From contig NZ_JVEE01000041.1 of assembly GCF_001073155.1 (NCBI RefSeq), forward strand, positions 1-50,633: a stretch of 50,633 nt of DNA. The letters run 5' to 3'. This stretch comes from Streptococcus parasanguinis (lineage in GTDB: Bacteria; Bacillota; Bacilli; Lactobacillales; Streptococcaceae). The notes beneath the pieces are model-generated. The model saw nothing but the letters and a program-made list of their open reading frames with translations, had not been told where the DNA came from and made no database searches. The stretch's first letter is position 1. Each line of letters opens with the position of its first letter. This document shows, piece after piece, positions 23,629 through 33,212 of this stretch. The translations under genes and the position numbers were made by a program.

Positions 23629-24294
23629 ATGGCAAATCGAACCATTGGAATTCTGGGATTAGGGATTTTTGGACAGAGTGTCTTAAAAACTCTGCAGGAC
23701 CAGGATGTGGATATCATTGCAATTGACGATCATGAAGATGTGATCAACCAGTATGAATCTATGATTACAACTGGAATTGTTGGAGACATTACGGAAATGG
23801 ACCTCCTGGATGCGGCAGATATTGGGAACTGTGACACAGTTGTCATCGCAACAGGTGAAAATCTGGAATCAAGTGTCCTGGCGGTCATGCACTGTAAGGC
23901 ACTTGGCGTCGAGCACGTCATTGCCAAGGTCAAGAATGAAGTGACCAAGGAAGTTCTTGAAAAGATTGGGGCTGATCTGGTCATCCTGCCGGAGGTAGAA
24001 GCAGGCATGTCCCTCGCTAAAATGATTCTTTTCCAACACCGGATTGAAGTTTTCCAGTTGGATGATGAGGTGGTCGTGGTTGAGTTTACCGTTCCATCTG
24101 CCTGGGTTGGAAAGAGTATTCGAGAGTTGGCGGTCAGAGACCAGTATCAACTCAATATCATTGGCTATCGAGATGCAGAAGAGCAGCCCCTGCGGAGCCA
24201 GTTAGGACCAGATTTTGTATGGCCAGCGGAGGTACGCGTGATGGCAGTGACGGACAACCAATATCTGGATAGAATCCAAGATTTGTTAGACTAA
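23629..24294 (+). CDS. Potassium uptake gating subunit, TrkA/KtrA family (CabP-like)
   Basis: 221-aa cytoplasmic RCK protein. The N-terminal nucleotide-binding domain has GLGIFGQSV (residues 9-17) and the acidic strand end IAIDDHED; the C-terminal RCK_C domain (about 138-221) has the layout that binds cyclic di-AMP in CabP and KtrA. It forms a ring that opens or closes the TrkH channel. The ATG follows AGGAGAG. The assignment of c-di-AMP control is by analogy with pneumococcal CabP. Confidence 0.9.
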   Translation: MANRTIGILGLGIFGQSVLKTLQDQDVDIIAIDDHEDVINQYESMITTGIVGDITEMDLLDAADIGNCDTVVIATGENLESSVLAVMHCKALGVEHVIAKVKNEVTKEVLEKIGADLVILPEVEAGMSLAKMILFQHRIEVFQLDDEVVVVEFTVPSAWVGKSIRELAVRDQYQLNIIGYRDAEEQPLRSQLGPDFVWPAEVRVMAVTDNQYLDRIQDLLD

Positions 24295-24417
24295 TTGTGT
24301 AATGGAAACGGCCGAAAAGTTGTTTCAGAATGTTGATAACCTATGTTTTAAATAAAATAGGTTAAGTGATTCTGCAGAAAAATGATTTTTAATTTTTAAA
24401 ATGAATCAACAATATAC

Positions 24418-24575
24418 TGAAACTTTCCGCTGTGAGAAAAGTGTTTGAAACATGATTGTTTCAAACACTCGGGAGTTTTGAGACTATAAATTAAAAAGCG
24501 AAGAGGTTCAAAACTAAGTCATGGAACTTCAAAGAAGTTCGCTGACGTCCGTCCTCACCTAAGGAAAGTTTTTAA
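24418..24575. repeat. Inverted-repeat-bounded element with three internal hairpins (MITE/BOX-like)
   Basis: Ends are AAACTTTCC...GTGAG (24420-24436) and CTCACC...GGAAAGTTT (24555-24571), which pair with a one-base indel. Inside are AGTGTTTGAAAC/GTTTCAAACACT (24440-24469, 12 bp perfect), AGTTTTGA/TTCAAAACT (24474-24515) and GAACTTC/GAAGTTC (24524-24540). The overall plan resembles streptococcal BOX/RUP-type elements, but I do not recognise it as either. Confidence 0.5.
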
Positions 24576-24601
24576 GATGACGTTGTCTTCAATATAAAAT
24601 A

Positions 24602-24627
24602 AAACGGCCAAAAGGTCGTTTTTTTCT
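24602..24627 (+). terminator. Terminator
   Basis: AAACGGCC, loop AAAA, GGTCGTTTTTTT. Ends transcription from trkH-trkA or from the repeat element. Confidence 0.75.
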
Positions 24628-24709
24628 CTAGGTTAACTCTTCTTTAAGCAATGATTGCTAAAGTAAGAGAAACAAAAATACTTCCATGGTGGGAATAGAA
24701 GGATGAAAG

Positions 24710-25468
24710 ATGATATTTTTTAACAGAATACGACCCAAACAGCCCTTAAAAGAGCTCAAATGGTTTGATATTGGCATTGTGACGGCCATTCTCTTTGGGC
24801 AATTCATTGTCCGCTCGACCCAGCTGTTTTTAGCCAGTTTTCAGCCAGTCGCGCAGACTGCAGTAGCCACAAACAGTAGCAATACTGCAAGTGAAGGAGC
24901 TGCTTATTCCAGCAATATGACCTTGCAGTTGATCTTGCTGGCTCTAGCTCTTCTTTACTTGCTACTCCGTCGCTTTGATTTTAAACAATTGCCGATCCGC
25001 TTCAAGTGGTCCACCTTGATCTGGGTGCCTTTGCTCTTTGCAGCGATGGGACTTTTTGGGGATGTTATCTCAACAGTCTCGGGTGAATACAATTACCTAA
25101 GTCCGAGTCTTTGGCCTTATATCGATCCCATGCAGATCCTCCATAAGTTCATGGCTTTGAGTCCCATGGCGATTGCTTATGGTTTGCTCAATGGATTTTA
25201 TGAAGAATTTTTCTTTTTGGGCTTAATGACTTCGGTGAGTGAGAAGAACAAGTGGAAGGCGCTGGCCTTTTCAACCCTGATCCGTTTTTCTTTCCACACC
25301 TATCAAGGGCTTCTCTGGGCCCTTGTGATTGGCGTCATTTATGGACTCTTTTATTACTTCATGTACAAGAAGGTCGTCAAGAATCTCTTGCCATTTTTCC
25401 TCATGCATGCCTTGGCAGATATGTTTGGCTCGAGTCTCATGTATCTCTTGATCAATTGGGGAAGTTGA
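24710..25468 (+). CDS. CPBP family intramembrane metalloprotease
   Basis: 252-aa membrane protein of the CAAX protease/bacteriocin-processing (Abi) family. The putative active-site motifs are EEFFFLG (near residue 165, in place of the common EExxxR), FHTYQG (near 200) and HALADMFG (near 233). In streptococci such proteins are linked to bacteriocin immunity or surface-protein processing, but the partner here is unknown. The ATG follows AAGGATGAAAG. It is a single-gene unit. Confidence 0.8.
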   Translation: MIFFNRIRPKQPLKELKWFDIGIVTAILFGQFIVRSTQLFLASFQPVAQTAVATNSSNTASEGAAYSSNMTLQLILLALALLYLLLRRFDFKQLPIRFKWSTLIWVPLLFAAMGLFGDVISTVSGEYNYLSPSLWPYIDPMQILHKFMALSPMAIAYGLLNGFYEEFFFLGLMTSVSEKNKWKALAFSTLIRFSFHTYQGLLWALVIGVIYGLFYYFMYKKVVKNLLPFFLMHALADMFGSSLMYLLINWGS

Positions 25469-25485
25469 TCTTATAAAATTTTAGG

Positions 25486-25519
25486 AAAGGCTCTGTCAAG
25501 TGTTGACAGGCCTTTTTTT
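25486..25519 (+). terminator. Terminator whose 3' arm contains the next promoter's -35
   Basis: AAAGGC, CTGTCAA, loop GTG, TTGACAG, CCTTTTTTT. The right arm (25503-25508) is also the TTGACA hexamer of the GH31 promoter. Confidence 0.85.
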
Positions 25520-25531
25520 GAGTGCTATAGT
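25503..25531 (+). promoter_or_regulatory. Promoter of the GH31 glucosidase
   Basis: TTGACA (25503-25508), a 17-bp spacer and extended -10 TGCTATAGT (hexamer 25526-25531). Confidence 0.8.
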
Positions 25532-25536
25532 AAAAT

Positions 25537-25550
25537 CGTAAGCGTTTACC
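25537..25550. promoter_or_regulatory. CcpA (cre) site
   Basis: CGTAAGCGTTTACC, matching the cre core except at the outermost bases. It covers the expected transcription start, a typical position for catabolite repression. Confidence 0.7.
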
Positions 25551-25615
25551 TAGTGAAGCGAAGCAGATGAAAAGAGGGCGAGTCAGATGCCCTATAAAAA
25601 GAGGAGGACAGACAA

Positions 25616-27847
25616 ATGGCAGGACCAGTCATAGAGGGAGAAAACTATCGGATATCCGTATTAACGGAATCTTTGGTGCGCTTGGAATACTCTGAAGATG
25701 GTGTTTTTGAAGATGGTCAGACGCAAGTTGTACAACATCGAGATTTTGGACCTGTTGCCTGTGAGGTCGTAGAGACAGAAGCTGTTCTCGATCTTCATAC
25801 AGAGCATCTCCACCTCCATTTTGAAAAGGGACCTTTTGCCCCGGATCGGCTTTTTATCGAACTCAAGGGTCAGTATGCAGTCTATGGGAGCCGGTGGCAT
25901 TATGGAGATCAGCCGGAGACCTTAAAGGGGACCAGTCGGACGCTTGACGAGGTCGATGGGGCTATGGAGTTGCAAGATGGGATCTTGAGCAAGGCCGGTT
26001 ATGCTCTTTTAGACGATTCCGCTTCCTATTTGTATGATGACGAAAGCGGTTTTAGAGCACGGCCCTATCCAGAAGTGGATCTGTATTTCTTCGGTTATGG
26101 GCGCGATTATCTAGGCGCCTTAAAAGATTTTTACCATCTGACAGGACAGCCCCCACTCTTGCCACGTTATGCTCTGGGAAACTGGTGGAGTCGCTATTGG
26201 CCTTATACCAGTCAGGAGTATACAGATTTGATGGATCGGTTCAAAGCAGAAGGGGTGCCTCTTGCAGTCAGTGTGATCGATATGGACTGGCACAAGACGG
26301 CGATTCCTGCTCGCTTTGGAAGTGGTTGGACTGGCTATAGTTGGAACCGGGATTTGATTCCTGATCCAGCTGCCTTCTTAAATGGCCTGCATGAGCGTGG
26401 TTTAAAGGTGACCTTAAATGTCCATCCGGCAGATGGAATTCGCGCCTTCGAAGATGCTTATCCCATGGTCGCAAAACGCTTGGGACTGGATGCGGAAAAA
26501 GAAGAAGCGGCTAGCTTTGATTTTTATAGTCCAGCTTTTCGCGAAGCTTATTTCGAAGATGTCCACCATCCTTTGGAAGATCAAGGAGTGGACTTTTGGT
26601 GGATTGATTGGCAGCAAGGTAGTCATGGCAAGATGGATCCCCTTTGGTTGTTAAATCACTATCATTATCTAGACAATTGCCGAAAAGGCCAAGCTGGACT
26701 CATCTTATCACGATATGGGGGTCCTGGTAGCCATCGGTATCCGATTGGTTTTTCAGGGGACACTATTGTGACTTGGGAATCCCTAGCCTTTCAACCCTAT
26801 TTTACCAGCACAGCTTCCAATATCGGCTACACCTGGTGGAGTCATGATATCGGTGGCCATATGCGGGGCTACTATGATGAAGACTTGTCGCTTCGCTGGT
26901 TGCAGTTTGGGGTCTTTAGCCCGATCAATCGTCTCCATAGTTCTTGTAATGCCTTTAACAGCAAGGAACCGTGGTTTTACTCGTCTGAGACCTGTTGCTT
27001 GATGAAGCAGTATTTGCGCCTGCGCCATAGCTTACTGCCTTATCTCTACACCATGAATGTTGCGACGCACGAAGAAGGGCTACCCTTGGTTCAACCCCTC
27101 TATTACCACTACCCAAATGAAGAAGAGGCTTATGAAGCGAAGAATCAATATTTCTTTGGCAGTGAACTCATGGTGGCGCCAATTACCGAAGCGCTGGATC
27201 CGGTCTTTCATAGTGCTTCTGTGAGCGTTTGGTTCCCAGACGGCGTTTGGTATGATTTCTTCCATGATTGGAAGTATGAAGGAAGAGGCAAGCTCACGGT
27301 CTTTAGGACCAGCCAGGATATTCCAGTCTTTGCACGTGCGGGAGCTATCATCCCTATGGATGCACAAGCACAGACAGGAGTGGACCTTCCAGAAATGCTG
27401 GACTGGCATCTCTTCCCAGGTGACAATCGTTCTTTCGTACTCGTCGAAGGAGAAGGAGCTAGCAAGGTTGAAACCCGCGTAACAGTCGATTGGGATGAAA
27501 GAAAGATTAGGCTGGATTTAACAGGTGAGATTGCCTTGCTTCCTGAAAAGAGACGGCACCGTTTCTTGCTCCATACCTTTGAGACAGCCCCTATCATAGT
27601 GGACAATCAAAGTCAGGAAATTGCGATGGGTGAGCTGCAATCGCATCCGATTGCCAAAGAAGATCGGATGTTTGAGCTCTTAAAATCTGCCAACCTGGCC
27701 TACGATAGGAAAAACGAATTATTTGCGGCTTGTTCAAAAGCCAAGGATTGGAAACAGTTGATGAAGGTCATCACGCCTTTGGAGGAAGGCTTGCGCCAAC
27801 GTCTCTTTGAAGTGATTTATTCCAGTGAAGAGAATGAATACTTGTAA
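25616..27847 (+). CDS. Glycoside hydrolase family 31 (alpha-glucosidase type)
   Basis: 743 aa, cytoplasmic (no signal peptide). The GH31 barrel shows VSVIDMDWH, the nucleophile in WWIDWQQG (Asp331) and the acid/base in GFSGDT (Asp382). A C-terminal beta region (MVAPITEALDP; ARAGAIIPM) and a unique helical tail of about 70 residues follow. It probably releases glucose or xylose from short alpha-linked oligosaccharides; the exact linkage is unknown. AAGAGGAGG precedes the ATG. It is followed by dexB and both have cre sites, suggesting joint use in alpha-glucan breakdown. Confidence 0.85.
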   Translation: MAGPVIEGENYRISVLTESLVRLEYSEDGVFEDGQTQVVQHRDFGPVACEVVETEAVLDLHTEHLHLHFEKGPFAPDRLFIELKGQYAVYGSRWHYGDQPETLKGTSRTLDEVDGAMELQDGILSKAGYALLDDSASYLYDDESGFRARPYPEVDLYFFGYGRDYLGALKDFYHLTGQPPLLPRYALGNWWSRYWPYTSQEYTDLMDRFKAEGVPLAVSVIDMDWHKTAIPARFGSGWTGYSWNRDLIPDPAAFLNGLHERGLKVTLNVHPADGIRAFEDAYPMVAKRLGLDAEKEEAASFDFYSPAFREAYFEDVHHPLEDQGVDFWWIDWQQGSHGKMDPLWLLNHYHYLDNCRKGQAGLILSRYGGPGSHRYPIGFSGDTIVTWESLAFQPYFTSTASNIGYTWWSHDIGGHMRGYYDEDLSLRWLQFGVFSPINRLHSSCNAFNSKEPWFYSSETCCLMKQYLRLRHSLLPYLYTMNVATHEEGLPLVQPLYYHYPNEEEAYEAKNQYFFGSELMVAPITEALDPVFHSASVSVWFPDGVWYDFFHDWKYEGRGKLTVFRTSQDIPVFARAGAIIPMDAQAQTGVDLPEMLDWHLFPGDNRSFVLVEGEGASKVETRVTVDWDERKIRLDLTGEIALLPEKRRHRFLLHTFETAPIIVDNQSQEIAMGELQSHPIAKEDRMFELLKSANLAYDRKNELFAACSKAKDWKQLMKVITPLEEGLRQRLFEVIYSSEENEYL

Positions 27848-27851
27848 ACTC

Positions 27852-27879
27852 TTGCAATTTCACCCCTATTTTTGTATGA

Positions 27880-27880
<1 letters not shown>
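27852..27880 (+). promoter_or_regulatory. Promoter of dexB
   Basis: TTGCAA (27852-27857), a 17-bp spacer and TATGAT (27875-27880), just after the GH31 stop. Confidence 0.65.
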
Positions 27881-29523
<1,643 letters not shown>

Positions 29524-29542
29524 TGAAGCAAATGAAAAAATA

Positions 29543-29603
29543 GAGGAAATTACTTCCTCGTAGAAGCAGGTCTTTCTCGATAGAGAAGGCCTGCTTTGCT
29601 TTT
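29543..29603 (+). terminator. dexB terminator region
   Basis: Two hairpins: GAGGAA/TTCCTC (29543-29559), then AAGCAGG/CCTGCTT (29564-29596) followed by a T-rich tail. Confidence 0.75.
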
Positions 29604-29742
29604 TAGGGGCTGTTCTTCTAGCGGAATCCGCTCAAAATCCGCTCAAAAATGGTTTTGGGGATGCTTGGGTTATAGGAAATATTTATAAGAAGTCCTAGTT
29701 TTTGATTTTGATTTCTGCTCTCAAGGCCCATTAAATCTGTGT

Positions 29743-29759
29743 TATAGTTTTTGGCTATA
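29743..29759. promoter_or_regulatory. Met box (MtaR/MetR-type operator)
   Basis: TATAG-N7-CTATA (TATAGTTTTTGGCTATA), matching the streptococcal methionine-regulon palindrome recognised by the LysR-type regulator MtaR/MetR. It lies about 80 nt upstream of the ATG of metE. Confidence 0.68.
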
Positions 29760-29776
29760 TCAAAATTCGTGTAAAA

Positions 29777-29809
29777 GCAATTATACAAGACGGCTATCTT
29801 CTGATATGA
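29777..29809 (+). promoter_or_regulatory. metE promoter
   Basis: A weak -35 (TTATAC) and TATGAT separated by about 18 bp, downstream of the Met box, as expected for an activated promoter. Confidence 0.45.
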
Positions 29810-29841
29810 TAGTGTCAATTAGAATTTTTGGAGGACACAAC

Positions 29842-32091
29842 ATGTCAACTACAATTATCGGTTTCCCACGTTTGGGTGAATTCCGTGAATTAAAATTTAC
29901 AACTGAAAAATACTTTAGAAAAGAAATCTCAGCAGACGAGCTCTTGGCAGCTGCTAAAGACTTGCGTGCTAAACACTGGAACATTGTTAAAGAACAAGGC
30001 ATCTCAGAGATTCCTTCAAATGACTTCTCACACTACGACAATTTCCTTGATGCAGCCTTCCTTTTCAACGTCGTGCCTGCATCTGTTCAAAACTTGGATT
30101 TGACAGACCTTGAACAATACTTCGCTTTGGCGCGTGGTTACCAAGGTGAAAAAGGGGATGTGCGTGCCCTTCCAATGAAAAAATGGTTCAACACCAACTA
30201 CCATTACATCGTTCCTAAATTTGAAAAAACAACAGAAGTGAAATTGGCTGGTCACAAGATTTTTGATGAGTACCAAGAAGCTAAAGAATTGGGGATCAAC
30301 ACTCGTCCAGTAGTCGTTGGACCATTCACTTTCCTTCAATTATCTGACTTTGAAGATGGTGTGAAAGCTGAAGACTTCGTCGACAGCTTGGTTGCTGCTT
30401 ACCAAGAAGTCTTTGCCAAATTGGCTGAGCTTGGTGCGACTCGTATTCAACTCGATGAGCCAGCTCTTGTTAAAGACTTGACAGCCGAAGAAAAAGCTCT
30501 CTTCTTGAACCTCTACAACAAACTCTTGGCTGATAAGAAAGGTCTTGAAGTCTTGATCCAAACTTACTTTGGTGATGTTCGTGATGTTTACAATGACCTT
30601 GTAAACTTGCCAGTAGATGGTATCGGTCTTGACTTTGTTGAAGGCAAGAAAACACTTGAATTGGTGAAAGGTGGCTTCCCAGCTGATAAGACTCTTTATG
30701 CAGGTATTGTCAATGGGAAGAACATCTGGCGCAACAACTATGAAAAGAGCTTGGAAATCTTGGATCAAGTTCCAGCTGAAAAGGTTGTCTTGACGACTTC
30801 TTGCTCCCTTCTTCATGTGCCATTTACAACGGCTAACGAAGATTTTGAACCAGCTATTTTGAACCACTTCGCCTTTGCAGTTGAAAAATTGGGTGAATTG
30901 CGTGACTTGGATGCCATCCGTAACGGTCAAGGTGCAGAAGCTCTTGCTGCTAACAAAGAACTCTTTGCAACAGAACGCGTTGGAGCAAATGCTGAACTTC
31001 ATGCTCGCATCGCAGCTTTGACAGAAGCAGACTACACTCGTTTGCCAGCTTTCGCAGAACGTGAAGAAATCCAAAAAGAAGCCTTCAAGCTTCCAGCACT
31101 TCCAACAACTACCATCGGTTCATTCCCTCAAACTAAGGAAGTTCGTGCTAAACGTTTGGCCTTCCGTAAGGGTGAATTGACACAAGAAGAATACGATGCC
31201 TTCCTTGCTGAAACGATCGACGAATGGATCAAATGGCAAGAAGAAGTTGGATTTGACGTACTTGTACACGGTGAATTTGAGCGGAACGACATGGTTGAGT
31301 ACTTCGGTCAAAACTTGTCTGGTTACCTCTTCTCTAAAAACGGTTGGGTACAATCATACGGTATGCGCGGGGTGAAACCACCAATCATCTGGGGTGATGT
31401 GACTCGTCTTAACCCAATCACTGTGAAATGGTCTAGCTACGCACAAAGCCGTACAGACAAACCGGTTAAAGGGATGTTGACTGGACCTGTTACCATCCTT
31501 AACTGGTCATTCCCACGTGAAGATATCTCTATCAAGGATTCTACTCTTCAAATCGCTCTTGCCATCAAGGATGAAGTTCTTGACCTTGAAGCTGCAGGCG
31601 TGAAGATCATCCAAATCGACGAGGCTGCTCTTCGTGAAAAATTGCCACTCCGTCGTAGTGACTGGTATGAAGACTACCTTGACTGGGCGATTCCAGCCTT
31701 CCGTTTGGTACACTCAACTGTCGCACCAGACACACAAATCCACACTCACATGTGTTACTCAGAATTTACAGATATTATCCCAGCTATCGACAACTTGGAT
31801 GCGGACGTTATCTCATTTGAGGCTAGCCGTTCAAACCTTGAAATCTTGGATGAGTTGAAAGCGAAAAACTTCCAAACAGAAGTTGGACCTGGGGTTTACG
31901 ATATCCACTCACCACGTGTCCCACAAGACGGTGAAATTGATCACACTATTGAAGCAATCTTGGCAAAAGTACCAAGTGGCAAAGTTTGGATCAACCCTGA
32001 CTGTGGTTTGAAGACTCGTGGAATTAAAGAAACAAAAGAAAGCTTGATCAAACTGGTTAATGCTGCTAAAGAAGCGCGTGAACACTTGTAA
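29842..32091 (+). CDS. metE: Cobalamin-independent methionine synthase
   Basis: Transfers the methyl group of 5-methyltetrahydropteroyl-triglutamate to homocysteine, the last step of methionine synthesis. 749 aa, normal length. N-terminal half starts [16 protein letters not shown]; the catalytic half starts [14 protein letters not shown]. Zinc ligands are in HTHMCYS and [10 protein letters not shown]. The start is the ATG at 29842 behind GGAGG; an earlier in-frame start lacks a ribosome site. Codon use is that of a highly expressed gene. It is followed by metF, which supplies its methyl donor. Confidence 0.96.
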   Translation: MSTTIIGFPRLGEFRELKFTTEKYFRKEISADELLAAAKDLRAKHWNIVKEQGISEIPSNDFSHYDNFLDAAFLFNVVPASVQNLDLTDLEQYFALARGYQGEKGDVRALPMKKWFNTNYHYIVPKFEKTTEVKLAGHKIFDEYQEAKELGINTRPVVVGPFTFLQLSDFEDGVKAEDFVDSLVAAYQEVFAKLAELGATRIQLDEPALVKDLTAEEKALFLNLYNKLLADKKGLEVLIQTYFGDVRDVYNDLVNLPVDGIGLDFVEGKKTLELVKGGFPADKTLYAGIVNGKNIWRNNYEKSLEILDQVPAEKVVLTTSCSLLHVPFTTANEDFEPAILNHFAFAVEKLGELRDLDAIRNGQGAEALAANKELFATERVGANAELHARIAALTEADYTRLPAFAEREEIQKEAFKLPALPTTTIGSFPQTKEVRAKRLAFRKGELTQEEYDAFLAETIDEWIKWQEEVGFDVLVHGEFERNDMVEYFGQNLSGYLFSKNGWVQSYGMRGVKPPIIWGDVTRLNPITVKWSSYAQSRTDKPVKGMLTGPVTILNWSFPREDISIKDSTLQIALAIKDEVLDLEAAGVKIIQIDEAALREKLPLRRSDWYEDYLDWAIPAFRLVHSTVAPDTQIHTHMCYSEFTDIIPAIDNLDADVISFEASRSNLEILDELKAKNFQTEVGPGVYDIHSPRVPQDGEIDHTIEAILAKVPSGKVWINPDCGLKTRGIKETKESLIKLVNAAKEAREHL

Positions 32092-32097
32092 GAACTG

Positions 32098-32133
32098 TTT
32101 CGAGGACCTTCTATCATCGTGTAGAGGGTTTTC
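32098..32133 (+). other. metE-metF intercistronic hairpin
   Basis: CGAGGACCTTCTA pairs over 13 positions (four G-U) with TAGAGGGTTTTCG around an 8-nt loop. There is no following T run, so it looks like an mRNA-processing or stability element and not a terminator. Confidence 0.45.
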
Positions 32134-32204
32134 GAATCGTTCCCTTATCCTAGAAATAGTGGCTCAGAGTTCTTGATCAAAGAAACAAAAGAAAAGGATA
32201 GAAT

Positions 32205-33080
32205 ATGTCACAACACACACCGTCTCTGTCATTTGAAGTTTTTCCTCCAAATCCTGAAGTAGGCAATGCCAAGCTCTTACGTGCCTTGGCAAATATGCAG
32301 GAGCTAGCCCCTCACTTCATTAGTGTGACCGCTAGCAATAATAAATACAATATCAAAGAGACGACGGTTGCTTTAGCCAATTACATTCAAAATGAATTGT
32401 CTATTCCGACAATTGCTCACTTGCCAGCAGTCTATTTGAGCAAGGAAAAAGTGGCGGATACTCTTAATGAGTTAGATGAAGTCGGGGTTCATCGGATCTT
32501 GGCTCTGCGTGGGGATATTATCCCTGGTGTGGAACCTCTAAAAGACTTTCGTTATGCAACGGATCTGATTGAATTTATCAAAACAGAAGCGCCCCATTTT
32601 GAGGTAATTGGTGCCTGCTATCCTGAGGGACATCCGGATTCGCCCAACCAAATTTCAGATATTCAAAATCTTAAAAAGAAGGTAGATGCAGGATGCTCTA
32701 GTTTGGTCACTCAACTTTTCTTTGACAATGAGCGTTTCTATGATTTTCAAGATAAGTGTACCTTGGCTGGGATCGATGTTCCCATTCATGCAGGAGTGAT
32801 GCCGATTCTCAATCGTAATCAGGCCCTTCGTCTCCTTAAGACTTGTGAAAATGTTCATATTCCACGGAAGTTTAAAGCGATTTTAGACAAGTATGAGCAT
32901 GATCCAAAGTCTCTTCGCGCAGCTGGCTTGGCTTATGCAGTCGATCAAATCGTTGATTTGGTTACTCAAGATGTGGCTGGAGTCCACCTTTACACCATGA
33001 ACAATGAAGATGTCGCTTACCACGTCTACCAAGCAACAAAGGCGTTATTTGATCATCAACCGAATTTTGAAGTGAATTAA
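32205..33080 (+). CDS. metF: 5,10-methylenetetrahydrofolate reductase
   Basis: Reduces methylene-THF to 5-methyl-THF, the methyl donor for MetE. 291-aa flavoprotein barrel; the start SLSFEVFPPNPEVG holds the catalytic Glu, and the flavin-binding elements ILALRGDI, GACYPEGHPD and LVTQLFFDN are in place. The ATG follows AAAAGGA. It sits 113 nt after metE and probably shares its transcript and Met box. Confidence 0.94.
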   Translation: MSQHTPSLSFEVFPPNPEVGNAKLLRALANMQELAPHFISVTASNNKYNIKETTVALANYIQNELSIPTIAHLPAVYLSKEKVADTLNELDEVGVHRILALRGDIIPGVEPLKDFRYATDLIEFIKTEAPHFEVIGACYPEGHPDSPNQISDIQNLKKKVDAGCSSLVTQLFFDNERFYDFQDKCTLAGIDVPIHAGVMPILNRNQALRLLKTCENVHIPRKFKAILDKYEHDPKSLRAAGLAYAVDQIVDLVTQDVAGVHLYTMNNEDVAYHVYQATKALFDHQPNFEVN

Positions 33081-33104
33081 TCAACACTTTTAGTAGGAAG
33101 TGTA

Positions 33105-33138
33105 GAGATTGAGAAAGAAAATTTCTCAGTCTCTTTTT
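33105..33138 (+). terminator. metF terminator
   Basis: GAGATTGAGAAA, loop, TTTCTCAGTCTC then TTTTT. A smaller hairpin ACACTT/AAGTGT lies just before it. Confidence 0.85.
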
Positions 33139-33153
33139 ATTTGGTTAAATCAC

Positions 33154-33182
33154 TTGCTAAAAGCCAACTTTTTTTTTATAGT
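33154..33182 (+). promoter_or_regulatory. Promoter of the SARP-like regulator
   Basis: TTGCTA (33154-33159), a 17-bp spacer containing a T run, and TATAGT (33177-33182). Confidence 0.6.
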
Positions 33183-33212
33183 ATTAATATGAAGTTTTTG
33201 GAGGCGCTTGCA

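Larger units (their letters stand above)
24295..24709. other. 415-nt hairpin-rich gap
   Basis: No coding sequence seen. It holds a hairpin AACCTAT/ATAGGTT (24338-24363), the inverted-repeat-bounded element 24418-24575, and a terminator (24602-24627). Confidence 0.7.
29604..29841 (+). other. metE upstream region
   Basis: Non-coding. Apart from the Met box and promoter it contains a short tandem motif, AATCCGCTCAAAA / ATCCGCTCAAAAA (around 29625-29648). No T-box or S-box riboswitch signature was seen. Confidence 0.6.

Noticed and set aside
29604..29841. SAM or T-box riboswitch upstream of metE
   Set aside because: None of the conserved core motifs were found and the space is short; a Met box palindrome explains regulation better.
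30340..31074. 244-codon minus-strand frame inside metE
   Set aside because: Mirror frame of a highly codon-biased gene; the translation is rich in Phe, Cys and Ser with no domain pattern.
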